Below, in pieces: positions 41,670 through 50,998 of a DNA stretch of 64,000 nucleotides. Under the pieces are notes generated by a model, which saw only the letters and a program-made list of their open reading frames with translations, was not told the DNA's origin and ran no database searches. This stretch comes from Belliella aquatica. GTDB lineage: Bacteria > Bacteroidota > Bacteroidia > Cytophagales > Cyclobacteriaceae. Position 1 is the first letter of the stretch; each line of letters begins with the position of its first letter. The stretch is taken from the NCBI RefSeq assembly GCF_014637795.1, contig NZ_BMFD01000006.1:1-64000 (forward strand). Reading direction: 5' to 3'. Position numbers and translations under genes: made by a program.

Positions 41670-44069
41670 ATGAAGCAATTAGGACTTACATTAGCAGTTT
41701 TGCTCGTGTGTTTTGTCGCTACCGCGCAAAACAAAATCAATGGAACCGTAAAGGATGCCTCTACGGGAGAATTATTGGTGGGAACCAACATCATTTTAGA
41801 AAGGACAGGAAGAGGCGCAACTGCTGATATGTCTGGAAACTTTGAAATCAGCAATATTCCTCAAGGAAATTACGACTTGAGGGTATCTTTTTTGGGCTAT
41901 ACAACTCAAATATTAAAGATATCCGTGCCCACTAATGAGCCAATCGATATCGCTTTGGAGCAAAGTAGCATTTTCACCGAAGAATTTGTTGTGAATGGAA
42001 CGAGAGCATCAGATGTGACTCCAACTACTTTCCAAAACATCAAGAGGGAAGAAATTGCCAAGCTCAATCTTGGACAGGATATCCCTATGTTATTGAATTA
42101 TACGCCTTCGGTGGTGAGTTTTTCGGATGCAGGTGCAGGCGTTGGTTATACTGGATTAAGAATTAGAGGTTCCGATCAGACTCGGATCAATGTAACTGTC
42201 AATGGAATTCCCTTGAACGATGCAGAGTCGCATGGTGTGTTTTGGGTGAACATGCCTGATTTCGCTTCTTCAGTTGACAATATGCAAATTCAAAGAGGTG
42301 TTGGAACATCCACAAATGGCGCTGCTACTTTCGGTGCGAGCATCAATATTCAGACTGATACACGTCAGGATGAAGCCTACGGAGAAGTGGATAACTCCTT
42401 CGGCTCCTTCAACACAAGAAGGCACACAGTAAAAGCAGGGACAGGACTTTTGAATAACCGATGGGCTTTTGATGCGAGATTATCGCAAATTACTTCCGAT
42501 GGCTATATGGATCGAGCGTCTTCAAACCTCAGATCCTATTTCTTGACAGGTGGTTACTATGGAGAAAATCATGTTTTCAAACTGAATGTGTTTTCTGGTG
42601 CTGAAAAAACATATCAAGCTTGGGAAGGTGTTCCTGAAGCACTTTTGGAAACAAATAGAACATTCAATCTTTATACTTACGACAACCAAACCGACAACTA
42701 TCAGCAGGATCATTATCAGTTTATTTATACAGGAAAAATAAATCAAAACTGGAAAGCGAATGCTGCCCTTCACTATACTTATGGACGTGGTTACTACGAG
42801 CAGTTTAGAGGAAATGATAGACTCAGTAATTATGCACTTCCTCCAGTTGTTATTGGTGGAGAGAGCATTGCTAGGATGGATATCATTCGCAGAAGATGGT
42901 TAGATAATGACTTTTATGGCGGTGTTTTTTCCTTGAATTATATTTCAGATGACGCCAAATGGGATGTGGTCCTAGGTGGTGGAATCAATCGCTATGATGG
43001 GGACCATTTTGGGGAGCTTATTTGGATGCAATATGCAGCAGGTGTGAATATTAGAGACAGATATTATGACAACAATGCGGTAAAGGACGATAGAAATATT
43101 TATCTAAAAGGTACATATGAAGCTACAGAAGGGCTTTTCCTTTTTGGCGATTTACAGTATAGAGGAGTAGACTATCGCTTTGAAGGCTTGAACAATGACT
43201 TGAGAAACGTATCGGGTGATGTGAGTTATAATTTCTTTAATCCTAAGTTTGGATTGACTTATCAGACGAGCTCAGGCAATTCTTTGTACGCATCTTATGC
43301 AGTCGCAAATAGAGAACCAGTAAGAAGAGATTTTACAGATTCCCCTATAGTGGATCGTGCGCCTCAGGCCGAGAATCTCCAAAATATAGAAGTAGGTATC
43401 AAAGCCAATACAAGCAAGTATTCTTACAACGTGAATCTATATTATATGAATTACAACAATCAACTTGTCCTAACTGGACAGCTGAATGATGTTGGTGCCT
43501 ATGTAAGAGACAACGTAGCCAATTCTTATCGTGCAGGAATCGAAATTGATGGAGCTTATAAAATCTCTCCAAAATTTACTCTAGGAGGAAACTTGGCAAT
43601 CAGTAGAAATAAAATCGCTGAGTTTACAGAATATATTGATGATTACGCTGCCGCAGAATTTTTTCAAGAAGAAATTACTTACACAGATACGGATATTGCT
43701 TTCTCACCTAATGCTGTTGCTTCAGCGATTTTGGACTATAAGCCAAGCAAAAACTTTGAAATTAGCTTGTTAAATAAATATGTTGGCAATCAATTCATGG
43801 ACAATACCATGAATGATAACCGAATGCTAGATGCATTTTGGACAACAGATTTGAGATTAAATTATGCTTTAAGACCAAGATTTGTGAAAAATATGGAGTT
43901 CACGCTGATGGTTTACAACATCTTCAATAAACTCTACGAACCAAATGGCTATACCTTCTCTTACTTTCTTCCTGGAGAAGGCGGAACAGGAAGAGAATTA
44001 ATTACGGAGAATTTCTATTACCCAATGGCTGGCACCAACTTCCTTGCAGGAGTGAAAATGAGATTTTAA
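41670..44069 (+). CDS. TonB-dependent receptor for thiamine (TPP-riboswitch controlled)
   Basis: A 799-residue outer-membrane receptor with signal peptide (ending ATAQN), a carboxypeptidase-like domain (about 22-105, INGTVKDASTGELLVGTNI), a plug domain (about 120-235, with GLRIRGSDQTRINVTVNGIP) and a 22-strand-type barrel ending KMRF, with C-terminal Phe. The riboswitch directly upstream identifies the likely substrate as thiamine or a derivative, as for the OMR1 receptors of Bacteroidota. No inner-membrane transporter or thiamine kinase is next to it; the pnuC-kinase pair is 1.6 kb upstream. Confidence 0.93.
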   Translation: MKQLGLTLAVLLVCFVATAQNKINGTVKDASTGELLVGTNIILERTGRGATADMSGNFEISNIPQGNYDLRVSFLGYTTQILKISVPTNEPIDIALEQSSIFTEEFVVNGTRASDVTPTTFQNIKREEIAKLNLGQDIPMLLNYTPSVVSFSDAGAGVGYTGLRIRGSDQTRINVTVNGIPLNDAESHGVFWVNMPDFASSVDNMQIQRGVGTSTNGAATFGASINIQTDTRQDEAYGEVDNSFGSFNTRRHTVKAGTGLLNNRWAFDARLSQITSDGYMDRASSNLRSYFLTGGYYGENHVFKLNVFSGAEKTYQAWEGVPEALLETNRTFNLYTYDNQTDNYQQDHYQFIYTGKINQNWKANAALHYTYGRGYYEQFRGNDRLSNYALPPVVIGGESIARMDIIRRRWLDNDFYGGVFSLNYISDDAKWDVVLGGGINRYDGDHFGELIWMQYAAGVNIRDRYYDNNAVKDDRNIYLKGTYEATEGLFLFGDLQYRGVDYRFEGLNNDLRNVSGDVSYNFFNPKFGLTYQTSSGNSLYASYAVANREPVRRDFTDSPIVDRAPQAENLQNIEVGIKANTSKYSYNVNLYYMNYNNQLVLTGQLNDVGAYVRDNVANSYRAGIEIDGAYKISPKFTLGGNLAISRNKIAEFTEYIDDYAAAEFFQEEITYTDTDIAFSPNAVASAILDYKPSKNFEISLLNKYVGNQFMDNTMNDNRMLDAFWTTDLRLNYALRPRFVKNMEFTLMVYNIFNKLYEPNGYTFSYFLPGEGGTGRELITENFYYPMAGTNFLAGVKMRF

Positions 44070-44092
44070 ATAAAGTTTAAGTTTTACTAAGC

Positions 44093-44128
44093 ATAAAAGC
44101 ATCCTCGGTTTCGGGGGTGCTTTTTTTG
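44093..44128 (+). terminator. Terminator after the thiamine receptor
   Basis: An AAAGCAYCC-type arm pairs with GGGGTGCTTT, followed by T7. The rest of 44129-44440 has no gene; its right part (44330-44425) is pyrimidine-rich low-complexity sequence. Confidence 0.8.
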
Positions 44129-44440
44129 TGAAACACTAGAAGCGACAAGACTTTTCTACCGAGTTGGATGAGTCTCTAGAATCAAAAAACATTTAATAGT
44201 AAGACAGGGAAAATTGGATAAGAGGTTAGATAAAAGCGTATGGTCATATCGAACAAAGTGAGATATCTCCCATGTGGTCGATATGACGACTACTTCATTT
44301 CAAATTATAAAGTATAATGAAATGTCAAATAACTTCCTGACCTTCCACCCTTGTAGCAATCGGGACCAATCTTTTAATTTTCCAATTTTCTAATCTTACA
44401 ATCCCTTAATAACTTAATCAACTATTTCTCTCTCGACTTT

Positions 44441-44905
44441 TTAGTTCCGAATACCCTCTGCAAAGAAATTCTTTACCCAAAGTGTGCGGCTGATCAAGTT
44501 GACAGTATTGAGGATGTCGTAGATGTTTTTAGGATTGAAAGGACTTATTCGGATCGAAAAATGCTCATGTCTATCTTGCTTGATTTCTAAATCATACTTA
44601 AGCCCGAGTTTGAGCAGTTCCTTTGGGAAAAACACAACGGATGATACAGGAGAAAAGGCTTTTTCTTTAACGCCAAATCTCTTTTTTGAAGCTTGATAAT
44701 GTCTGTGAAGTAGATTCTCTTGAAATTGGATGTCTTTCAAATGTAGAGAAGAATCAAGTAAAAGTTTTGGATTGAATCGATGTGTGAGGCTTTGACTTCC
44801 TCTGTTGACGCTGTAGCTGACTTCTTTGCCAACTTGGTGATTGAGTTGGAAGTTGTTTTTGAGACTTAGAAACTTCCATAGGTTATCAATTCTCTTTAAA
44901 TCCAT
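44441..44905 (-). CDS. Hypothetical protein
   Basis: A 154-residue soluble, basic protein with no signal peptide. It has mixed alpha/beta character and many Leu, Lys and His. It follows the 194-residue membrane-anchored protein by 4 bp and is certainly co-transcribed with it. No family recognised. Confidence 0.65.
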   Translation of the reverse strand: MDLKRIDNLWKFLSLKNNFQLNHQVGKEVSYSVNRGSQSLTHRFNPKLLLDSSLHLKDIQFQENLLHRHYQASKKRFGVKEKAFSPVSSVVFFPKELLKLGLKYDLEIKQDRHEHFSIRISPFNPKNIYDILNTVNLISRTLWVKNFFAEGIRN

Positions 44906-44909
44906 GAAG

Positions 44910-45494
44910 TTATTCGGGTTTGTTGATCAAGCGATAGAAGTCTTTGATTGGGATTCTCAAGGCGTCTCTTTCTTTTTCATCTTCCAATATGGGAACCCAA
45001 ACCTCGTCTATCAACAGCTCAAAATAGGCATTTTCTATCAAAAATGGATAGAGTTGCTCCACGAAATTAAAATGGGAAAACTTATCGCCCGATATAAATT
45101 CTAGGGTATCAGTTTGATCGGCAACTGTTGCTCTCAGAGAAAAGGAACTCAGATCGTTTGAAGGTTCTACATAAAGGTAAGCCTCATCTTTTACTCGATT
45201 GATCAAAATAGAAAGATTGAGGAGCGGATGATCTGCCTCTTGAACTCGCTTTCCGTACCGATACACGGACATTTTTGCATCATCTCGACCCTCCAGATCA
45301 TAATATAAACCTCTGACATTTTTTAAATATAAACGTTCAGCATCTGTGATGCTTAAAATAGACGCTTCTTTACCTGAATTATTTGCCCTCTTTTCATTAA
45401 AAAAGGAGAGGATGAAGACTAAAGCCAATGACCCAATTCCAAAAATCTTGATGATTTTGAGCATTTCTGGAGAAAGGGTATCGTTTTTAGACAT
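44910..45494 (-). CDS. Hypothetical membrane-anchored protein
   Basis: A 194-residue protein with a short cytoplasmic N-terminus, one membrane helix (about 14-30) and an extracytoplasmic domain of about 160 residues (LKNVRGLYYDLEGRDDAKMSVYRYG near the start). It is first of a two-gene operon with the soluble protein at 44441. No family recognised. Confidence 0.7.
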   Translation of the reverse strand: MSKNDTLSPEMLKIIKIFGIGSLALVFILSFFNEKRANNSGKEASILSITDAERLYLKNVRGLYYDLEGRDDAKMSVYRYGKRVQEADHPLLNLSILINRVKDEAYLYVEPSNDLSSFSLRATVADQTDTLEFISGDKFSHFNFVEQLYPFLIENAYFELLIDEVWVPILEDEKERDALRIPIKDFYRLINKPE

Positions 45495-45503
45495 TAGATA
45501 AAA

Positions 45504-45528
45504 GAGGTTATTTTATTCTAATAACCTC
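45504..45528. terminator. Terminator after the SDR gene
   Basis: GAGGTTATT pairs with AATAACCTC around 7 nt, flanked by A/T runs on both sides. It separates the SDR gene from the two hypotheticals. Confidence 0.75.
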
Positions 45529-45580
45529 ATTTTTTGCTTTAGGTTAAATATTTCCGAAACTAATTAATCGAAAAAATCAA

Positions 45581-46339
45581 TTAATGCACATAAGATCCCG
45601 CATTGATATCGATGGTGCACCCCGTGGCATGGTCTGCTAGGCCAGAACAAAGAAGCGTGACCATGGGTGCGATATCTTTAGGTTCAGTCAATGTGGTAAG
45701 CGCAATGTCATTGAGGGCGTATTCCTCGCCGTATTGATCCATAAAGTCCTGCGCCATATCCGTGCGCGTAAATCCCGGCGCGATGATAAATGCCTTGATG
45801 CCCTCTTTCCCATAATACCTAGCAATGGATCTCGTGTAGCTGACAATTGCTGCCTTGGAAGCGGCATAAGCTAAATAATCAGGCGTATCACCTCTGAAGG
45901 CTGCCCGGGAAGAAATATTGATGATCCTTCCATTTTTCTTTTCTCTAGCATGAGCAATAAATTCCTTACAAATAATCGCTAAAGCATTGATGTTGACATC
46001 CATAGTTTTGAGCCATGCAGCCGTCCAGTCATCTGTTGGCGCATTGTCTTCTATAGAAATCGCTATTCCCGCATTATTGACAATGGCGTCAATCGGGCCA
46101 TAGATACGAATCAATTCTGGAATCCAGCCTTGGACGGATGAAAGATCGGACAAATCACAAGGAACCAAGTGAGATGCGTTTGGTAAGGCGTCTTGTAAGC
46201 TTTTGGCTTCATCTACGTTTTTGTTGAAATGAATCAATACTTCAGCTCCAGAAGCGGAAAGTTGCTCTGCAATGCCGCGTCCGATTCCTCTGGAAGCGCC
46301 AGTTACGAGGATTCTATGATTTTTTAGTGAAATGTTCAT
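45581..46339 (-). CDS. Short-chain dehydrogenase/reductase, FabG-like
   Basis: A 252-residue SDR. The cofactor motif TGASRGIGRG is at 14-23, NNAG at about 87-90, catalytic Ser in NISSRAAF near 143 and Y-x3-K in YLAYAASKAA near 157-161. Length and motifs match 3-oxoacyl-ACP reductases, but FabG-like SDRs have many substrates and no fatty-acid genes are adjacent. It is cytoplasmic and NAD(P)H dependent. Confidence 0.88.
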   Translation of the reverse strand: MNISLKNHRILVTGASRGIGRGIAEQLSASGAEVLIHFNKNVDEAKSLQDALPNASHLVPCDLSDLSSVQGWIPELIRIYGPIDAIVNNAGIAISIEDNAPTDDWTAAWLKTMDVNINALAIICKEFIAHAREKKNGRIINISSRAAFRGDTPDYLAYAASKAAIVSYTRSIARYYGKEGIKAFIIAPGFTRTDMAQDFMDQYGEEYALNDIALTTLTEPKDIAPMVTLLCSGLADHATGCTIDINAGSYVH

Positions 46340-46455
46340 CTTAAAGAGTTATTGGTTATCAGTTATTATGTGGAAATAGTTTGCTAAGAAAAATATGGGA
46401 CTGAATAATAATTAGTCTTTGTGACTTGCAACTAATAACCAATCCCTTAATCCAC

Positions 46456-46941
46456 TTAATTAACTTTTCCAAGCAGGGCTTGGATTTCATCAGCCTGCAG
46501 GTTGCAGTTGATCCATTGTCCTTCAAGGTCGGCGCCGTATTTTTTGTAGAAATTGATGGCAGGCTCGTTCCAATCCAAGACTTGCCACATCATGCCAGAG
46601 CAGTTGTCTTCAAGGCATTTGAGCATGGTTCGATCAAAAAGAAGTTTACCAGCGCCATTTCCTCGCTCTGATTCAGTGACCACGATATCTTCTAAATAGA
46701 GCCTTCTCCCTTTCCAAGTGCTATAACGGTAATAGTAAATCGAGATTCCAATGATTTCTTTTGTACTTTTCTTGACAGCTACAAAAAAACCATAGACTGG
46801 ATTAGCGCCAAATCCGTCTTCTTCCATCAATTCGACAGTATTGATCACTTGCTCAGGTGCTTTTTCGTAAAGTGCCAGTTCTTTGACTAATTCTAAAACC
46901 CTTGGAAGGTCGTTTTTTTCTCCTTTTCTGATTTCATACAT
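46456..46941 (-). CDS. GNAT acetyltransferase, diamine/thialysine type
   Basis: A 161-residue GNAT protein from the ATG at 46941 (MYEIRKGEKND); the upstream in-frame ATG at 46980 gives an unrelated extension. RYSTWKGRRLYLEDIVV, ERGNGAGKLLF (acetyl-CoA loop) and WQVLDWNEPAINFYKKYGA are the signature of the SSAT/thialysine N-acetyltransferase group. It acetylates a small amine; the substrate is not certain. Confidence 0.88.
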   Translation of the reverse strand: MYEIRKGEKNDLPRVLELVKELALYEKAPEQVINTVELMEEDGFGANPVYGFFVAVKKSTKEIIGISIYYYRYSTWKGRRLYLEDIVVTESERGNGAGKLLFDRTMLKCLEDNCSGMMWQVLDWNEPAINFYKKYGADLEGQWINCNLQADEIQALLGKVN

Positions 46942-46984
46942 AGCCGAAAGTAACCATAATTCTAAAAACCTTAAAATCAATTTT

Positions 46985-46992
46985 TATATTTG
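46985..46992 (+). promoter_or_regulatory. Candidate -7 box (TATATTTG) for coaX
   Basis: TAnnTTTG match 43 bp before the coaX start at 47036, in the divergent GNAT-coaX region. Confidence 0.45.
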
Positions 46993-47035
46993 GGCCAGTT
47001 AATTTTTATTTGGACATCATCAAATCAGCTATCTC

Positions 47036-47812
47036 ATGTTTCTCTCTATCGATGCAGGTAATTCGAATATTGTTTTTGGATTTTATGAAGCGCAATCTGC
47101 CACATGGAAATACGAGTGTCGAGTCAATACAAAAACAGAGATTTCCTTGCTTCAGTTAGAAAAGGAACTTCATCTTTTTTTCTTAGAAAATGACATCAAG
47201 ATCGCGCATATCGATCAAGTGGGGTTCAGTTCGGTGGTACCCGAGTTGAATCAAATGATCGCTCAGTTTTGCTCTGAATTTTTAGGAAAGAGTTGCTATC
47301 TAATCGCTGGGAAAAGCTACCAAAAGCTAAAAGTCAGCAGTAGGAGGCCAAATGAAATAGGGACAGATATCATGTGTAATGTAGCCGCTGCATATGAGAA
47401 ATTTCAAGATGCCTGTGTCATTGTGGATTTTGGGACAGCATTGACTTTCACAGTTGTGGATAAAAAGGGGGCTGTTCAGGGGGTGAATATTGTACCTGGC
47501 TTGCATACTGCCATGCGGTCGCTATTTCACAATACCTCCAAGTTGCCCGAAGTAGAATTGGTGCAGCCCAAGTCAGCAATAGGTAAAAATACAGTCGAAT
47601 CTATTCAAGCAGGGATATACTTTGGGTATTCAGGTTTAGTAAGAGGGATGCTTATTGAGATTGAAAAGGAATTGGGATATTCTTCGAGGATCATCGCAAC
47701 AGGAGGTTTATCCTCTATCATTTCCAATCTCCAATCGAGCTTTGATGCAGTAGATCGAAATCTGACTTTAGAAGGGATTCGCCTGATTACGATTGCAAAT
47801 CAGCCTATTTGA
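47036..47812 (+). CDS. coaX: Type III pantothenate kinase
   Basis: A 258-residue ASKHA-fold kinase for the first step of coenzyme A synthesis. The phosphate motif is DAGNSNIVFG at 6-15 (S for the usual T), GTDIMCNVAAAY near 108 and VIVDFGTALTFTVVD near 128, followed by GVNIVPGL. No coaA is in the window. Its end overlaps the convergent M23 peptidase gene by 8 bp. Confidence 0.92.
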   Translation: MFLSIDAGNSNIVFGFYEAQSATWKYECRVNTKTEISLLQLEKELHLFFLENDIKIAHIDQVGFSSVVPELNQMIAQFCSEFLGKSCYLIAGKSYQKLKVSSRRPNEIGTDIMCNVAAAYEKFQDACVIVDFGTALTFTVVDKKGAVQGVNIVPGLHTAMRSLFHNTSKLPEVELVQPKSAIGKNTVESIQAGIYFGYSGLVRGMLIEIEKELGYSSRIIATGGLSSIISNLQSSFDAVDRNLTLEGIRLITIANQPI

Positions 47813-48476
47813 ATCCAATAAGTATATTGGGATCAGGGCAGATTTTTTGAAATTTATCCATGTCTCTTTGACTACACACACCCGGGAAGTCACCGACCAT
47901 TCCCATCATATCCCACATCAATTGAAAGTGTAGATGTGGAGGCCAATCTCCATTTTCGGGAAATGGGCCAAGGTGACAAAACAATTCTCCTTTTCCGATT
48001 TTTTGTCCAACTTCTAGATTTTCCAAATCAGATAAAGCCAAATGCCCATAAAGACTGTAAAATGATTTGCCTTCAATATGATGTTCTAATATGATGGTAG
48101 GTCCATAGTTGCCAAAACCCACATTATTTTTGAAACTGTGAACATTTCCGTCTATAGGCGCAAATACAGGGTGTCCCGCTTTTGCCCAAATATCTATGCC
48201 GAGATGGATATCTCTAAAATCTTCTTCATTTGTCGCAAAAACCTCACTTCTTCTGTAAATAGCGCGATGTTCAAAGTAGCCTCCTATGCCATAAGTTTTG
48301 CTGGACTGCTCCAAGATTCCGAAAACATAAGTGTTAAAAGCATCGGTATTTCCCAGATCAATGGTCTCTAAAGTTTTGTTATTTGGAGAAAAATCCAATT
48401 TCATTGTATTTGTACTATCTAGGGCAGTGCCCATGATATGGAAAATCTCAATCTGATCAAGGAGTGTGTTTAGCAT
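47805..48476 (-). CDS. M23 family metallopeptidase (LytM-like), no signal peptide
   Basis: About 223 residues from the ATG at 48476 (MLNTLLDQIEIFH); an ATG at 48530 is possible but its extension is not family-like. Zn ligands are in HLGIDIW (H-x3-D) near 91 and PHLHFQ near 180, with YGHLAL between. M23 enzymes cleave peptidoglycan cross-links, yet no signal peptide is seen; this cytosolic-looking subgroup, with EHRAIYRRSEVF ahead of the site, recurs in Bacteroidota and may have another substrate. Confidence 0.85.
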   Translation of the reverse strand: MLNTLLDQIEIFHIMGTALDSTNTMKLDFSPNNKTLETIDLGNTDAFNTYVFGILEQSSKTYGIGGYFEHRAIYRRSEVFATNEEDFRDIHLGIDIWAKAGHPVFAPIDGNVHSFKNNVGFGNYGPTIILEHHIEGKSFYSLYGHLALSDLENLEVGQKIGKGELFCHLGPFPENGDWPPHLHFQLMWDMMGMVGDFPGVCSQRDMDKFQKICPDPNILIGFK

Positions 48477-48628
48477 TCGAGTTTTTGATTCTAATTCAAT
48501 GTAAATATAAGAGCAACTTTGATTAATCATGTGTAAATGTATTTTATGAACTGATTTTTGGGAACAGTGAATTTAGGATACAAGGGTAATTTTTGCTATT
48601 TTTCACTCTCCCAACAAAATTGACAGTT

Positions 48629-49459
48629 ATGTTTAAAAAAATAGCATTGGCCATTTCTTTCTCTCCTCGCATGGAGGCCTTGATCTGTGAATCTAAGCGA
48701 TTGAAGGATTTGTTTGGAGCAGAATTGATTCTCGTCCACGTTGGAGAAAAAACAGCTACTCTAGAGGAAAACCTCAAGTTTATGCTAGAGAAACATGGGG
48801 TGGATAGAGAAAAGACTAAAATTTTATGGGAAACAGGAAATCCTGCCAAGAAAATCATTCAAGCTTGTAATCAAGAAGGGGTGGATTTACTTGTGGCAGG
48901 AGCATTGAAGACAGAAGGTTTTTTTAAATATTATTTGGGGTCAATTGCTAGAAAAATCATTAGAAAATCAAAATGCTCGGTGCTTACTTTGATCGAGCCT
49001 CTCGAAGATCCCACCCCATTTGAGAAAGTTGTGATCAATGGGACACAACAAGAGCAAACTCCTTATGTTATTCAAAAAGGAATCGAATGGTGCAAATTAG
49101 ACAAAGCCAAAAAAGTATATGTAGTCAACGAAATCAAAATGTATGGCTTACAGATGGCGACGGCTGGTGAAGGTGGGGAAGGTGAAATTGCAAGTACTAG
49201 AAGGAAATTGGTGGGAGAAGAAGTGGATTATGTAGAAAATATATTGAAGACTGTAGATAAAGGTGACTTAAGGGTAAATGTAAAAATCACTTGTGGAAAA
49301 TGGGCGGTTGAATTGGCCCGTTTTGCTACTGATTTCAATGCAGACCTTTTGGTAGTGGGGGACGAGGGGAATCTTGGATTTTTTGATCGACTCTTCCCGC
49401 ATGATTTGGAAGATATACTCAGCGATCTTCCTTGCAACCTTTTAATCATAAAAAAATAA
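48629..49459 (+). CDS. Universal stress protein, tandem UspA domains
   Basis: A 276-residue protein from the ATG at 48629 (MFKKIALAISFSPR) with two UspA domains. The first ends GSIARKIIRKSKCSVLTL, the second VVGDEGNLGFFDRLFPHDLEDIL; the G-2x-G-9x-G ATP motif is only partly kept. It lies 6 bp upstream of the antiporter, so the two are co-transcribed and it may regulate that transporter. Confidence 0.87.
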   Translation: MFKKIALAISFSPRMEALICESKRLKDLFGAELILVHVGEKTATLEENLKFMLEKHGVDREKTKILWETGNPAKKIIQACNQEGVDLLVAGALKTEGFFKYYLGSIARKIIRKSKCSVLTLIEPLEDPTPFEKVVINGTQQEQTPYVIQKGIEWCKLDKAKKVYVVNEIKMYGLQMATAGEGGEGEIASTRRKLVGEEVDYVENILKTVDKGDLRVNVKITCGKWAVELARFATDFNADLLVVGDEGNLGFFDRLFPHDLEDILSDLPCNLLIIKK

Positions 49460-49465
49460 GACTAC

Positions 49466-50704
49466 ATGGAAAGTTTATCACATCAAGATGTAGTCAATCT
49501 ATTTCTACAGCTTGCCGCAATGCTTTTGCTTGCGCGAGTATTTGCAGAAATAGCGCAGAAATTTAAGCAACCCGCAGTAGTGGGGGAGTTGCTGGCTGGA
49601 ATTATTCTAGGTCCTACGATTTTGGGGACATTGACTCCAGAGATTTTCGATTATCTCTTTGCTAGTAATCCAAGTGCTAATTTAGCACTAGATGGCTTTG
49701 TGCAGATCGCGGTAGTCTTGCTTTTGTTTATCGCTGGACTGGAAGTTGAATTGCATTTAGTTTGGTCTCAAGGTAAATCTGCTTTGAGCATTAGCCTTTT
49801 AGGATTGGTAGTTCCTTTTATCCTAGGTTTCATATTCCCTTATTATTTCTCAAGCTTCTTCGGATTAGCAGATGGAGACCGGTTGCTCTTCTCTCTCTTT
49901 ATGGGGACAGCCATGTCTATTACCGCCCTGCCAGTCGTCGTCAGGATCTTAATGGATATGAATCTCTTCAAGACGAAGATGGGGATGTTGATTGTCGCCT
50001 CCGCGATGGTTAATGACATCATTGGTTGGTTGATTTTCTCTGTTATTCTTTCATTCATGGGCAAAGGGAGTTCACTTTCATTGGCACAGACTATAGGCGT
50101 AACTTTGATGTTTACCTTCTTTATGCTTACCCTTGGGAAAATCATCATCAATAAGGTTCTTCCATGGGTCAATAAAAAATTAGCTTGGCCTGGTGGAGTG
50201 CTTTCTCTATCAATGGCTTTCTGCTTTTTGGCAGCAGCATTTACAGAATGGCTGGGGATTCACTCGATCTTCGGCGCTTTCCTTTTGGGAGTGGCATTGG
50301 GAGATTCGGAGCACATGTCAGAGCGTGCTAAGGAGATTGTACATCAATTTATCAACAATATCTTCGCTCCGCTTTTCTTTGTTTCTATTGGTTTGAAAAT
50401 CAACTTCTTTACCAACTTTGAGATTTTGCTGACATTGGCGGTATTGGCGATATCATTTGCAGGTAAAATCATCGGTAGTGGCTACGGAGCTTTCAAAGGT
50501 GGATTTAACATTAAGGAATCCTTGGCGATTGGATTTGGGATGAATGCGAGAGGTGCCATGGAAATTATTCTTGGCTTGATAGCATTGGAAAATGGTCTGA
50601 TAGATGAAAAACTCTTCGTAGCGTTGGTAGTCATGGCCATCATTACCAGTATGACAAGTGGTCCACTGATGAAATGGGCTTTAAAAGATAATGAAAAGTC
50701 ATAG
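49466..50704 (+). CDS. Cation/proton antiporter, CPA2 (KefB/NapA-like)
   Basis: A 412-residue inner-membrane protein with about 12-13 helices. VVGELLAGIILGPTILG near 35, MGTAMSITALPVVVRIL near 147, ASAMVNDIIGWLIF near 177 (the ND ion-binding pair) and GFGMNARGAMEIILG near 355 are CPA2 features. It lacks a C-terminal TrkA-N domain. It exchanges Na+ or K+ for H+; the ion cannot be decided. Translation is coupled to the Usp gene. Confidence 0.9.
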   Translation: MESLSHQDVVNLFLQLAAMLLLARVFAEIAQKFKQPAVVGELLAGIILGPTILGTLTPEIFDYLFASNPSANLALDGFVQIAVVLLLFIAGLEVELHLVWSQGKSALSISLLGLVVPFILGFIFPYYFSSFFGLADGDRLLFSLFMGTAMSITALPVVVRILMDMNLFKTKMGMLIVASAMVNDIIGWLIFSVILSFMGKGSSLSLAQTIGVTLMFTFFMLTLGKIIINKVLPWVNKKLAWPGGVLSLSMAFCFLAAAFTEWLGIHSIFGAFLLGVALGDSEHMSERAKEIVHQFINNIFAPLFFVSIGLKINFFTNFEILLTLAVLAISFAGKIIGSGYGAFKGGFNIKESLAIGFGMNARGAMEIILGLIALENGLIDEKLFVALVVMAIITSMTSGPLMKWALKDNEKS

Positions 50705-50725
50705 AGTTGATAAATCTTTAATATT

Positions 50726-50875
50726 GATATCCGCTTTCTTACAAGAAGCCATTTATAACATTGTATGAAGTTCATTACAATCAGCTATGGTCTGTTGATA
50801 CTTGTGCGCCCAGTTGACGATTATTCGCATAAATATAAGTAGTATATTCTCCTACTAGTGCCATTGCGAATAACC
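50726..50875 (+). repeat. Interspersed ~150-bp intergenic repeat, copy 3
   Basis: It starts GATATCCGCTTTCTTAC and ends GCGAATAACC; internal words AGCCATTTATAA, CAATCAGCT, GATTATTCGCAT and TACTAGTGCCATTGCG align with the other copies. It lies 22 bp after the antiporter stop. Confidence 0.82.
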
Positions 50876-50998
50876 ATAATTTTTAAATATGACATTTCCG
50901 TTCTGAAATTGTTAATAAACATTAAAAATATCATTAAAAATGTGTTTTTGGATTGGATTTTGTACTTTTACCTGACAAACCAAAATAAAAATCACGTT

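Noticed and set aside
41588-41827. Possible small leader peptide between TPP riboswitch and receptor
   Set aside because: The frame runs into the receptor gene and the product looks random; no ribosome-binding or conservation evidence.
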